Of a DNA stretch of 64,000 nt, positions 30,595-38,941 are shown one piece after another. The stretch is from NCBI RefSeq assembly GCF_042676985.1, contig NZ_JBHTIK010000002.1, forward strand, positions 372,001 to 436,000. Reading direction: 5' to 3'. The translations under genes were made by a program, and so were the position numbers. The notes below the pieces were generated by a model. It saw nothing but the letters and a program-made list of their open reading frames with translations, made no database searches and was not told where the DNA came from. This DNA is from Sphingosinicella xenopeptidilytica (GTDB lineage: Bacteria; Pseudomonadota; Alphaproteobacteria; Sphingomonadales; Sphingomonadaceae). The number at the start of each line of letters is the position of its first letter. The stretch's first letter is position 1.

Positions 30595-32379
30595 CTAGGC
30601 CGCGATGTCGAAGGGCTGGATCTGGCCGGAGAGGTATAGTGCCCGGGCCTTGGAGCGGCTGAGCTTGCCCGAGCTGGTGCGCGGCAGCGTGCGCGGCGGG
30701 ACCAGTTCGACGATGCAGTTCATGCCGGTGATTGTGCGCACCTTGGCCTTGATCGTCTCGCGGAGGTCGGCACGCTCGGCCGCATCGCTGGTGCGGCACT
30801 GGACGAGCACGGCTGGCGATTCTTCGCCGCCCTCCGTGGTGATCGAGAAGGCGGCGATGTCGCCCGCCTTGAAGCCCGGAAGCTGCTCGATCGCCCACTC
30901 GATGTCCTGCGGCCAGTGGTTCTTGCCGTTGATGATGATCATGTCCTTGGCGCGGCCGACGATGTAGAGCGCGCTCTCCAGCATGTAGCCCATGTCGCCG
31001 GTATCGAGCCATTGGCCCTGAAGCGCGGCGCGGGTCGAGATCTCGTCGCGGAAATAGCCGGTCATGATGCTGGGGCCGGCCACGAACACCTTGCCGATCT
31101 GGCGGTCGCCGAGGCGGCGGCCCGATTCGTCCCGGATTTCGATTTCCATGCCCGGCAGCGCAACGCCGCAGTTCACGATCGCGCGCATCCGGCCTGTGCC
31201 GGTGCCCGTGTCTTCACGCTCGCCCGAAAGCAGGCGTTCGTCGACGAGATCGGTGACGATGCCGGTGCCCGGCGGCGAGATGGTGACGGCGAGCGTCGCT
31301 TCGGCAAGCCCGTAGCTCGGCAGGAACGCGCCGCCCGAAAAGCCCGCGGGCGCGAAGGCCTCGACGAAGGCGCTCATCACGTCCGGACGGATCATGTCGG
31401 CGCCGTTGCCCGCCACGCGCCAGCGCGACAGGTCGAAGCGCTCGGCGACATCGGTCTGGCTCGAAACGCGCCGCGCGCAGATGTCGTAGCCGAAGGTCGG
31501 CGAGTAAGAGAGGCTGTGGCCCTCGTTGCGCGTGATGAGCGCAAGCCAAGAGAGCGGCCGGCGCGCGAAATCCTCGGTGGCGAGGTAGTCGGCGGAAACC
31601 TGGTTCGCGATCGGCGCCATCAGGCAGCCGACGAGGCCCATGTCGTGATAATAAGGCAGCCACGAAATGACGCGGTCGTCACGCTGCAGCTTCACGCCCA
31701 CGGCATGGCCGTTGAGGTTGGCGAGCAGCGCTTCATGCGTGATCTCCACGCCGTGCGGAAAGCGTGTCGAGCCGCTCGAATACTGGAGATAGGCGATGTC
31801 GCTCTTGCGCGCGGACGGCAGCGGAGCGGGCTTTGCGTCGCGCGCCATGAAATCAAGCCAGTCGTGCGCGGTGCGGCAGCGCAGGCCGTGCGCGGCTTCC
31901 GCGACGATTGCGGCAAGGCCGGAGGGCGCAAGCGCGATCTCGGGGTCGCACGACATCAGCTGGCTGCGAATCTGCTCCACATAGCCTTCGCGCCCACCGA
32001 ACGAGGTCGGCAGCGGCAGCGGCACGGGGAGGGCGCCAGCGTATATGGCGCCGAAGAACAGGCTGACGAAATCCGCGCCCGTCTCGGCGATCAGCGCCAC
32101 GCGGTCGCCCGGCTTGATGCCCGCGGCGATCAGGCGGTAGGCGTTCGCGGTCGCATCGGCCTTGAGGTCGGCGAAGCTCAGGACGCGCGCGAGCCGTGCC
32201 CGCGCATCAAAGAAGTTAAGGCCGCGCTTGCCCTGCGCCGCATAGTCCAGCGCCTCGCCAAGCGTGTTGAAATCCGCCAGACGGCGCGGCAAATCGTCGA
32301 GCGTCGGCGTTGGCGCCAGCGCCGTTTCATCGGCGCCGGACAGCGCAAGCGCGCTCGAATCCGAAGTGCGATTCAGCAA
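30595..32379 (-). CDS. AMP-dependent acyl-ACP/acyl-CoA ligase of the sphingolipid pathway
   Basis: ANL-superfamily adenylating enzyme of 594 residues, FadD32/FAAL-like. ATP-binding loop: AYLQYSSGSTRFPHGVEITH; HHxxxDxG-like motif WLPYYHDMGLVGCLM; LPSYGLAEATLAV; LDTGDMGYML; C-terminal lysine region RTSSGKLSRSKARAL. Genes of this type next to spt and an ACP charge a fatty acid onto that ACP (Caulobacter acyl-ACP synthetase). The start is a TTG at 32379 with AGGAGG nine bases before it. First gene of the operon that ends with spt. Confidence 0.88.
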   Translation of the reverse strand: MLNRTSDSSALALSGADETALAPTPTLDDLPRRLADFNTLGEALDYAAQGKRGLNFFDARARLARVLSFADLKADATANAYRLIAAGIKPGDRVALIAETGADFVSLFFGAIYAGALPVPLPLPTSFGGREGYVEQIRSQLMSCDPEIALAPSGLAAIVAEAAHGLRCRTAHDWLDFMARDAKPAPLPSARKSDIAYLQYSSGSTRFPHGVEITHEALLANLNGHAVGVKLQRDDRVISWLPYYHDMGLVGCLMAPIANQVSADYLATEDFARRPLSWLALITRNEGHSLSYSPTFGYDICARRVSSQTDVAERFDLSRWRVAGNGADMIRPDVMSAFVEAFAPAGFSGGAFLPSYGLAEATLAVTISPPGTGIVTDLVDERLLSGEREDTGTGTGRMRAIVNCGVALPGMEIEIRDESGRRLGDRQIGKVFVAGPSIMTGYFRDEISTRAALQGQWLDTGDMGYMLESALYIVGRAKDMIIINGKNHWPQDIEWAIEQLPGFKAGDIAAFSITTEGGEESPAVLVQCRTSDAAERADLRETIKAKVRTITGMNCIVELVPPRTLPRTSSGKLSRSKARALYLSGQIQPFDIAA

Positions 32380-32444
32380 GTCCCCGAACCTCCTCAGCTC
32401 TTCCCGGCGCGGCGACGGCTTTTCCCGCCGCTCATAAACCTCGC

Positions 32445-32473
32445 CAGATACACGACTCCTTGGCCACTTGCAA
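32445..32473 (-). promoter_or_regulatory. Candidate promoter of the ligase-cerR-acp-spt operon
   Basis: On the minus strand TTGCAA (32473-32468), a 17-base spacer, TATCTG (32450-32445), about 65 bases before the TTG start of the ligase gene. The boxes are moderate matches to the housekeeping consensus, and the spacing is ideal. Confidence 0.4.
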
Positions 32474-32543
32474 AACAGGCCATCGTCAGTCTTTGCCGGA
32501 ATGTGACGTTCAAAATTGGGTCCGACTATGGCAGGAACATGGC

Positions 32544-33065
32544 GTGCGCACCGAAAAAAGCCGAAAACCGCCCCGGCCGCTCGATGAGGAGACGCTTCGC
32601 GCGCTCGGCCTTCGTTATGTCGAGCGCTACGCGAGCTCGGAAGCGAAGCTCGCGGCCTATCTCGCGCGCAAGCTGCGCGAGCGCGGCTGGGCGGGGGAGC
32701 AGCCCGCCGACATCGAAGCCATCGTCGCGCGTTTCGCGGACCTGCGCTACGTCGACGACCGCACGTTCGGGGAGTCGCGGGCGCGGGGTCTCGAACGGCG
32801 CGGCTACGGCGCGCGGCGTATCGGGCAGGATCTGCGTGCGGCCGGCCTTGCCGAAGAGCTGCGGGGCGAGATCACGGGCGCGGTCGATGCGCGCGGTGCC
32901 GCGATGGCTTATGCGCGCCGCAAACGCTTCGGTCCGTTCGCGCGGGAAGCGCCGGATCGGGCGGTGCGGCAGAAGCAGTTCGCCGCAATGCTGCGCGCAG
33001 GCCATGACGCCCGGACCGCCGCCGAGATTCTCGACATGCGCGACGTGGAACTCGATTACGAGTAG
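32544..33065 (+). CDS. recX: Regulatory protein RecX
   Basis: Binds RecA filaments and inhibits recombinase activity. It has 173 residues, all helical, with the repeats of the family: ALGLRYVERYASSEAKLAAY, LARKLRERGW, FADLRYVDDRTFGESRARGL and RRGYGARRIGQDLRAAGL. The GTG at 32544 (VRTEKSRKPP) is chosen because the preceding residues are not RecX-like and a CAGG lies nine bases before it. recA is not in the window. The last ten bases overlap the end of the convergent moeA/mobA-type gene. Confidence 0.85.
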   Translation: MRTEKSRKPPRPLDEETLRALGLRYVERYASSEAKLAAYLARKLRERGWAGEQPADIEAIVARFADLRYVDDRTFGESRARGLERRGYGARRIGQDLRAAGLAEELRGEITGAVDARGAAMAYARRKRFGPFAREAPDRAVRQKQFAAMLRAGHDARTAAEILDMRDVELDYE

Positions 33066-34633
33066 CGCGTCCGCGCCGCCGCCAGCGCCTCGGGCGTATC
33101 GACATCCATGAAGATCGCGTCGCTCTCAATCGGCACTTCCACGATGTCGTCCGCGAACTCGGCGAGCAACGCCTTGCCGCCCACATCGCCTTCAAGACCG
33201 CGCAGCCGCGCGAAATAGCGCCGGCCCCATGCCACCGGGTTGCCACGCTTACCGTTGTGCACGGGCACCGCGATGCGGTTCGCATCCGCCGCGGCGGCGA
33301 GGCTTGCGATATGCTCTGCGCTCACCCCCGGCATGTCGCCGAGCATCACCAGCCCTGCCGACCAGTCATCGGGCACGGCGGCGATTCCCGCCGCGAGCGA
33401 CTGGCTCAGCCCGTCTGCGTAGCGCGCGGCATGGATGCTCGGAAAACCGAATCGATCCGCCATCGCGGCGATCTCGGCCTCTGCATTGCCGGTGACGACG
33501 ATCGCGGGAAGTCCGGCCTCTTTCACCGCCTCAAGCACGTGCGCGAGCACAGGTTTGCCGCCGAGGTCCGCGAGCAGCTTGTTGGCGCCCATGCGCACCG
33601 ATCGCCCTGCTGCGAGCACCACGGCGCCTGTGAGGCCGCTCGCGACCGGTTTCGGGCGTGGTTCGGGGCGAGGGACGTCGGCGAGAAGCCCGCCCGCGCC
33701 CATGCGGCCGATGTCTGCGCCGGTCACGTCGAGGCCCGCCCACAGCCGCTCCAGAACCCAGTCGAAGCCGTTGCGGCGCGGGCTCCGCGCGCAGCCGGGA
33801 AGGCCGATCACCGGTCGCGCGCCGATACGCGCGAGGCACAGGAGATTGCCGGGATCGACCGGCATCCCGAGCCGCAGCACCGCGCCCCCTGCCTGTTCGA
33901 TCGCGGCGGGGATCACGTCGCGCCGGTCGCTGATCGCCGAGGCGCCGCTGATGAGGACGATGTCGGCGTCCGCCGTCTCCGCGAGCACGGCCGTGAGCGC
34001 GTCCGCCGTATGTGCGCAGCGCATTTCGCGCCATGCGGCAAGGCCGAGCGCGACGCAGCGTGCCTCCGTCACCTCGGCGGTTTTCGCGAGCAGCTTGGCG
34101 GATGTGCCGGGGAGCGTCGTCTGGATGAAGGCGACGCGGCGCCTGCCGAACAGTGCCAGCCGCAGCACGCCTCGCGCGCTGTCCGCCGCGCTTCGGGTCA
34201 GGGGCTCGGGCACGGCGAAGGGGATGATCTTCACCGTTGCGACGATCTCGCCCTTTGCGGCGGGCGCGAACGGCGCGAGCGTTCCCAGCGTTACCGCCTC
34301 GTCATGGGCATTCACGGCATCGATCGCGGCGGCTTCCACGAGCAGAAGTCCGGCAGCATCGGCAACGATGTTGGCGCGGCCGTGCGCGGGCGGCTGGGCG
34401 GTGAGGCCGGGCCCCGCAGCGGCGGATGCGAGCAGGGCGGCGGCGGCATCCTCGTGCAAATCATCGCTTTCGAGAGCTGCCACGACGAGTTCGGTTAGGC
34501 CTGCCGCGCGGGCATCGGCGATGTCCGCCGTATCAAGGCGCTTGCCCTTGGCGATCCGTCGCGCGCCGGTGTGGACCGCGTGGGCGAGATACGCGCCCTC
34601 CGCGCGCTCGAGGGGGACGGGGCCGAACTTCAC
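33056..34633 (-). CDS. Fused MoeA-like molybdopterin-binding / MobA-like nucleotidyltransferase protein
   Basis: Protein of 525 residues for molybdenum cofactor maturation. Residues 1 to about 330 carry a MoCF-binding domain (VLISGASAISDRRDVIPAAI, PVDPGNLLCLARIGARPVIG, LPGCARSPRRN). Residues from about 337 are a MobA/MocA-type transferase: VVLAAGRSVRMGANKLLADL, MLGDMPGVSAEH and HNGKRGNPVAWG. Such fusions serve xanthine dehydrogenase-family enzymes by forming the cytosine-dinucleotide cofactor. The GTG start overlaps the xdhC stop (GTGA). No molybdoenzyme structural gene is present in the window. Confidence 0.85.
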   Translation of the reverse strand: MKFGPVPLERAEGAYLAHAVHTGARRIAKGKRLDTADIADARAAGLTELVVAALESDDLHEDAAAALLASAAAGPGLTAQPPAHGRANIVADAAGLLLVEAAAIDAVNAHDEAVTLGTLAPFAPAAKGEIVATVKIIPFAVPEPLTRSAADSARGVLRLALFGRRRVAFIQTTLPGTSAKLLAKTAEVTEARCVALGLAAWREMRCAHTADALTAVLAETADADIVLISGASAISDRRDVIPAAIEQAGGAVLRLGMPVDPGNLLCLARIGARPVIGLPGCARSPRRNGFDWVLERLWAGLDVTGADIGRMGAGGLLADVPRPEPRPKPVASGLTGAVVLAAGRSVRMGANKLLADLGGKPVLAHVLEAVKEAGLPAIVVTGNAEAEIAAMADRFGFPSIHAARYADGLSQSLAAGIAAVPDDWSAGLVMLGDMPGVSAEHIASLAAAADANRIAVPVHNGKRGNPVAWGRRYFARLRGLEGDVGGKALLAEFADDIVEVPIESDAIFMDVDTPEALAAARTRYS

Positions 34634-35550
34634 GCGCCGCGCCGCACCGCGATCATCTGGGCGGCGATCGAAAGGGCGATCTCGGCGGGGTTCGCCGCGC
34701 CGATGGCAAGCCCGGCGGGGCCATGAACACGTGCTAATGCCGTATCGTTGAATCCGACAGCGGCGAGTCGTTCGCGGCGGATCGCCTGGTTCTTCCGCGA
34801 TCCGAGCGCGGCGATGTAGAACGCCGGCGAATTCAGCGCTGCGATCAATGCCGGGTCGTCGAGCTTGGGATCGTGGGTCAGCGCCACGATCGCACTCGCG
34901 CTGTCCGGCTTCCAGTCGGCGAGCGCTTCATCGGGCCAGCGCGTATCGACGGTGATGTGCGAGAATCGCTCGGCAGCGGCGAAGCTGCCGCGCGGATCGA
35001 CGACGAGCGGCACATAGCCGAGCAATTCCGCCATCGGCACGAGCGCCTGCGCGATGTGGACCGCGCCGATAATCATCAGGCGCCCGGCCGGCTCATACAG
35101 GCGTGCGAAGCCTTCGTGTTCGCCCTCGCGGGAAACGCCATCTGCATCGGTGGTGACGCGTACGCTCTCGCCGTTCGTGAGGGCTTTGCCGAGGCGGTCG
35201 GCAAGGGCAGGGGCGAAGCCTTCTTCGGAAACCGGCTGCACCAGCACCGCGATCCGGCCGCCGCACGCAAGGCCGACCTCCCAGGCGCGGGCATCGGCGA
35301 CGCCGTATTCGAGGCGCCTCGGCGCATTGTCCGCAATCACGTCGGCAGCCGCGGCGATCACGTCGCCCTCCACGCACCCGCCGCTCACAGAGCCTTCGAA
35401 CAGCCCATCGTCGCGAATCACGAGATGCGCGCCCGTGCGGCGCGGCGCGGAACCCCACGTCTCGATCACCGTGGCGATCGCCGCCTTGTGCCCGGCGGCA
35501 ATCCAGTTGCGGAGCGTGGCGATCAGCGCGGCGGTGTCGTCTCCGTTCAC
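34630..35550 (-). CDS. xdhC: XdhC/CoxI family molybdenum cofactor insertion protein
   Basis: Protein of 306 residues that binds molybdenum cofactor and passes it to xanthine dehydrogenase-family enzymes after sulfuration. The N-terminal XdhC/CoxI domain contains VIETWGSAPRRTGAHLVIRD and EGSVSGGCVEGDV; the C-terminal Rossmann domain contains LMIIGAVHIAQALVPMAELL and ends LAIGAANPAEIALSIAAQM. The GTG at 35550 overlaps the coxG stop and is preferred to a start 54 bases upstream, which would lie inside coxG. Confidence 0.9.
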   Translation of the reverse strand: MNGDDTAALIATLRNWIAAGHKAAIATVIETWGSAPRRTGAHLVIRDDGLFEGSVSGGCVEGDVIAAAADVIADNAPRRLEYGVADARAWEVGLACGGRIAVLVQPVSEEGFAPALADRLGKALTNGESVRVTTDADGVSREGEHEGFARLYEPAGRLMIIGAVHIAQALVPMAELLGYVPLVVDPRGSFAAAERFSHITVDTRWPDEALADWKPDSASAIVALTHDPKLDDPALIAALNSPAFYIAALGSRKNQAIRRERLAAVGFNDTALARVHGPAGLAIGAANPAEIALSIAAQMIAVRRGA

Positions 35551-36143
35551 AGCACCAGCCACAGCACCAGCGCGGCGACGAGCGCGATGACGATGCCGCC
35601 CCACGCGGCGGGGGAGAGGCCGGGGGTTTCGTCCGTGCCCTCGGCGAGGTCGACTTCGGGGAGCAAGACCGGCGCGGGTTCCACCGTTTCAACGCTCTCC
35701 ACCCGTGCCTTGAAGGCGGCGAAGAAGGACTCGGCGTAGGCTTTTGCCGTGCCTTCGATCAGCCGCGCGCCGAGCTGTGCAAGCTTGCCACCCACGGTCG
35801 AGCTTGCCCGCCAGGTGAGTCGCGTGCCCCCAGTACCTTCGATGACGGCGTCTTCGAGCCTTACTGAAGCCTTGCCCTTCGCAAAACCGGCGACGCCGCC
35901 CTTGCCCTCGCCGGAGATCACATAGGCGTTCGGTGCATCGATTTCGGACAGCTCCACCGCGCCCGTGAACTTCGCGCGCACGGGCCCGACCTTGGCGTTC
36001 ATCGTGCCTTCGAAGCGGTTTTCCCCTGCGCGCTCAAGCCGTTCCACGCCTTCGATGCAGGCGGCGAGCACATCGGGATCGTTGAGCGCCGCCCAGACCC
36101 GTTCGCGCGGCGCTGCGATCAGGGTCTCACCGTTCAGTTCCAT
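35547..36143 (-). CDS. coxG: CoxG/SRPBCC family protein with C-terminal membrane anchor
   Basis: Protein of 198 residues. Residues 1-145 form an SRPBCC (START-like) lipid-binding fold typical of CoxG: MELNGETLIAAPRERVWAAL, GTMNAKVGPVRAKFTGAVEL, TRLTWRASSTVGGKLAQLGA. A Pro/Glu linker leads to a C-terminal membrane helix (GGIVIALVAALVLWLVL). In carboxydotrophs CoxG tethers CO dehydrogenase-type enzymes to the membrane. First gene of the coxG-xdhC-moeA/mobA operon; the promoter region holds a perfect palindrome. Confidence 0.85.
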   Translation of the reverse strand: MELNGETLIAAPRERVWAALNDPDVLAACIEGVERLERAGENRFEGTMNAKVGPVRAKFTGAVELSEIDAPNAYVISGEGKGGVAGFAKGKASVRLEDAVIEGTGGTRLTWRASSTVGGKLAQLGARLIEGTAKAYAESFFAAFKARVESVETVEPAPVLLPEVDLAEGTDETPGLSPAAWGGIVIALVAALVLWLVL

Positions 36144-36177
36144 CGGCGCAATCCTTTGTCTTGTCGCTTTGAAAATT

Positions 36178-36189
36178 AACTATATAGTT
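36178..36189. promoter_or_regulatory. Perfect 12-base palindrome between coxG and the cold-shock gene
   Basis: AACTATATAGTT in an AT-rich patch, 34 bases before the coxG start and 64 bases before the divergent cold-shock start. It is the size and place of an operator for a dimeric regulator and could also hold a -10 for either direction (TATATA). No regulator gene is adjacent. Confidence 0.45.
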
Positions 36190-36253
36190 CGTGATTACGG
36201 GGTTTTGTGGTAGCGTTCTTTCTCGGATAATTAAATGTGCGTCGGAGGGGGTA

Positions 36254-36829
36254 ATGGCCGAGCACGCGTTGCTGCCAGAGGGTGAGCACGTGTCCGACCT
36301 TGCCGAAGTCGCCGAGGAATTCCGCGTTGATGGCACTGTAAAGTGGTTCGATGCGGTACGGGGATATGGCTTCATCGTTCCCAGTGATGGGAGCGGCGAT
36401 GTGTTGGTACACTTTTCCACGTTGCGCGAGGTTGGTCGCCGCACGCTTCCTGAAGGCGCGACAGTCGTCTGCATGGCGGTCGCGCGGGAACGGGGCCGGC
36501 AGGCGCGACGCATCATTGAACTCGATTTGACCACGGCAATCGGGCCCGATCCCGAACTCGTCGTGCAGCGTGCTGCGTCGCGTGTCGATCCGATGCAGCT
36601 CATCGATGATGCCGGCGATTACGAGCGGCTTGAAGTCAAGTGGTTCAACCGCCTGAAAGGCTACGGATTTCTTACGCGCGGCGAAGGCTCGCACGACATC
36701 TTCGTGCACATGGAAACCGTGCGCCGCGCGGGCCTCATCGAACTCACGCCGGGCCAGTACGTGATGGCGCGCATCGCGGACGGCGACAAGGGGCCGCTGG
36801 CCGTTGCCATCACGGTTGGAGAGGCATAG
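36254..36829 (+). CDS. Protein with two cold-shock domains
   Basis: Nucleic-acid binding protein of 191 residues with two CSD folds in tandem. Domain 1 (about 25-90): GTVKWFDAVRGYGFIVPSDG then GDVLVHFSTL. Domain 2 (about 125-190): VKWFNRLKGYGFLTRGEGSH then DIFVHMETV. Both keep the RNP1-like GYGF and RNP2-like (V/I)FVH aromatic strands. Double CSD proteins are common in alphaproteobacteria, including general stress or cold proteins of Caulobacter. The ATG follows GGAGGGGG. The DUF192 gene follows 10 bases downstream. Confidence 0.9.
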   Translation: MAEHALLPEGEHVSDLAEVAEEFRVDGTVKWFDAVRGYGFIVPSDGSGDVLVHFSTLREVGRRTLPEGATVVCMAVARERGRQARRIIELDLTTAIGPDPELVVQRAASRVDPMQLIDDAGDYERLEVKWFNRLKGYGFLTRGEGSHDIFVHMETVRRAGLIELTPGQYVMARIADGDKGPLAVAITVGEA

Positions 36830-36839
36830 AGCCCTTTTC

Positions 36840-37373
36840 ATGATTTCCGTTCGTCATCGGCCGTTTCTCGCGGCCATCCTGCTCGCGGCCGCCGTATCGG
36901 GTTGCGGCAGCACGCCCTCCGCCGCCACGCAGGAGCCCGCAGCGCAAGCCGCTGGGGAGCCCACGGTCCAGAAGCTTCGCACCATCCCGCTCACCATCGT
37001 CACGAACGATGGCAAGCGGCACAGCTACACAGTCGAGGTCGCGCACACGTCGGACGAGCAGGCGCAAGGCCTCATGTATCGCCGCACGATGCCGAAGGAT
37101 GCGGGCATGATCTTCCCGTTCCCGGCGCCACGCCCGGCGACGTTCTGGATGCGCAACACCTACATCCCACTCGACATGGTGTTCCTGCTTGCCGACGGGC
37201 GCATCGAGAGCATCCTCGCCGATGTTCCGCCGCTCAACGAGGCGCAGCGCAGCTCGCTCGGCCCCGTCGCCGCCGTGCTCGAACTCAATGCCGGAGAGGC
37301 TGCACGGATCGGCGTGACGCCGGGCGATCTCGTCGAATACGACCTTCGGGACTTGCAAGGCGGCGCGGAATAA
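36840..37373 (+). CDS. DUF192 lipoprotein
   Basis: Protein of 177 residues with a lipoprotein signal (LAAILLAAAVSGCGST; lipobox VSGC) and a DUF192 domain: HTSDEQAQGLMYRRTMPKDA, MIFPFPAPRPATFWMRNTYI, PLDMVFLLADGRI. The family is widespread in proteobacteria with no assigned reaction. In many alphaproteobacteria it lies between a cold-shock protein and NDUFA12-type genes, as here, so the order is conserved rather than accidental. Confidence 0.88.
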   Translation: MISVRHRPFLAAILLAAAVSGCGSTPSAATQEPAAQAAGEPTVQKLRTIPLTIVTNDGKRHSYTVEVAHTSDEQAQGLMYRRTMPKDAGMIFPFPAPRPATFWMRNTYIPLDMVFLLADGRIESILADVPPLNEAQRSSLGPVAAVLELNAGEAARIGVTPGDLVEYDLRDLQGGAE

Positions 37374-37410
37374 GGCTCTAAGGCGCCAACTGAAGTCAGC
37401 GGAGCCGGCA

Positions 37411-37803
37411 ATGGGTCTGTTCAAGTCGATTTTCACCTGGTGGGACGGCCCGACGTGGGGAACGCGCTACATGACGCGCTTCCACGGCGAGGAGGTCGGC
37501 CAGGACGCGGAGGGCAACCGCTATTTCCGCAAGCCCGGAAAGCGGGTCGAGCGCCGCTGGGTGATCTACAACGGTCTCAACGAGGCGAGCCGCGTGCCTC
37601 CCGAATGGCACGGCTGGCTGCACAAATCGACGGACGTGCTGCCGAGCGACTCGAAGCTGCCGCGCAGGACTTGGGAAAAGCCGCACCAGGCGAACCACAC
37701 CGGCACCGTCGCCGCATGGCACCGGCCGGGCACGCTCGCTAGCGAGGCGCCGCGCGCCCGTGCTACCGGCGACTATGAAGCGTGGAGCCCCGAAGAGGCA
37801 TGA
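37411..37803 (+). CDS. NDUFA12-family complex I assembly/accessory protein
   Basis: Protein of 130 residues homologous to the mitochondrial complex I subunit NDUFA12 (B17.2). Typical segments are WDGPTWGTRYMTRFHGEEVG, EGNRYFRKPGKRVERRWVIY and PPEWHGWLHKSTDVLP. Alphaproteobacterial complex I carries such accessory subunits, which places it at the inner membrane on the cytoplasmic side. Its stop overlaps the mlaD start. The nuo genes are not in the window. Confidence 0.92.
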   Translation: MGLFKSIFTWWDGPTWGTRYMTRFHGEEVGQDAEGNRYFRKPGKRVERRWVIYNGLNEASRVPPEWHGWLHKSTDVLPSDSKLPRRTWEKPHQANHTGTVAAWHRPGTLASEAPRARATGDYEAWSPEEA

Positions 37804-38309
37804 CCGCGCTGTTCCGGCAGAACCTGATCGAAGCGATCGTCGGCGCGCTCGTCGTCGGCATCGCGGTCGTGTTCGTGCTGTTCTCGTATCAGCGCACATC
37901 GGGCAATGTCGGCGCGGATCGCTATCGCGTCTCTGCGCTGTTCCCGAACGCCACGGGCGTCGCGGTCGGCACCGATGTGCGCGTCTCCGGCATCAAGGTG
38001 GGCTCGGTCGTTGACCAGTCGCTCGATCCGGACACATTCCAAGCGCGGCTTGGCCTTTCGATCGATCAGCGAATCAAGCTGCCGCTCGACAGCAGCGCCG
38101 CGATCACCTCCGAAGGTATCCTCGGCGGCAGCTACATTTCGCTCACGCCGGGCGGCGACAGCGAGATGATGCGCGAGGGCGACGAGATCCTCGACACGCA
38201 GGGTTCGGTCGACCTGATGACGCTGATCGGCGGCTTCATCAACCAGACCGGCAAGTCTGAAGACAAGGCCGGTGCTGCTTCTGCGCCTGCGGAGACCGCC
38301 GCGCCGTGA
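37800..38309 (+). CDS. mlaD: MlaD, outer membrane lipid asymmetry MCE-domain protein
   Basis: Protein of 169 residues: one N-terminal membrane helix (IEAIVGALVVGIAVVFVLFS) and a periplasmic MCE domain (about 40-120, RYRVSALFPNATGVAVGTDV, RVSGIKVGSVVDQSLDP, GILGGSYISLTPGG). It forms the hexameric lipid channel of the Mla system, which moves phospholipids between membranes. mlaE, mlaF and mlaC are absent here; the isolated mlaD next to NDUFA12 and DUF2155 is the usual alphaproteobacterial arrangement. The stop overlaps the next GTG. Confidence 0.9.
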   Translation: MTALFRQNLIEAIVGALVVGIAVVFVLFSYQRTSGNVGADRYRVSALFPNATGVAVGTDVRVSGIKVGSVVDQSLDPDTFQARLGLSIDQRIKLPLDSSAAITSEGILGGSYISLTPGGDSEMMREGDEILDTQGSVDLMTLIGGFINQTGKSEDKAGAASAPAETAAP

Positions 38310-38857
38310 TCCGTTCGGCGGCCCGCGCCGCGCTCGGCATGGTGCTGCTCGCCGCGCCGGCGGCTGCGCAGCCTGCGCCTGCAGCCGAACCGGTGCCAAC
38401 GCCCGCTCCGACGACTGCGCCCGCCACGCCCAAGCCGGCACCGGCGAAACTTCCGACACCGAACGCGGAGCGCGTGCTCGTGATCGGCGTGCTCGACAAG
38501 GTGAGCAGCGAGACGCGCGACCTGACCCTGAAGCCGGGCGAGACCGTGCGCTTCGGCAAGCTCCGCATCGCGGCGCGCACCTGCGAGGCATCGCCGCCGT
38601 GGCAGCGTCCCCACACCGGCGCCTTTCTTCAGATCGATGGGCCCGCGCGAGACAACAAGCTGAAACGCCTGTTTTCAGGCTGGCTCTTCGCCGAAAGCCC
38701 CTCGCTCAACAGCTTCGACAATGAACGCTACGACGTCTGGGTTAGAAGCTGCGCGATGCGCTTCCCGGAAACCGGCCCGCGCACGGTCGTGGTCGGTAAA
38801 TCCGCGGCGCCCGTCACGACGACTGCACCCACGCAGCCCGAACGCCCCGCGAACTGA
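38306..38857 (+). CDS. DUF2155 secreted protein
   Basis: Protein of 183 residues starting at a GTG. A signal peptide (AALGMVLLAAPAAAQ) is followed by a Pro/Ala/Thr-rich stretch to about residue 50 and the DUF2155 domain: LVIGVLDKVSSETRDLTLKP, LRIAARTCEASPPWQRPHTG and SFDNERYDVWVRSCAM. Two cysteines (RTCEA, RSCAM) probably form a disulfide. Function unknown; conserved next to NDUFA12, mlaD and aat in this group. Confidence 0.88.
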   Translation: MIRSAARAALGMVLLAAPAAAQPAPAAEPVPTPAPTTAPATPKPAPAKLPTPNAERVLVIGVLDKVSSETRDLTLKPGETVRFGKLRIAARTCEASPPWQRPHTGAFLQIDGPARDNKLKRLFSGWLFAESPSLNSFDNERYDVWVRSCAMRFPETGPRTVVVGKSAAPVTTTAPTQPERPAN

Positions 38858-38941
38858 TCGTCACGTTCCCGAATCGATCCATAGAGGGTTGCTGGATCAG
38901 CAGAATTTCGCGCATATGCCTCTGGCGGACAGGAGGGGCTC

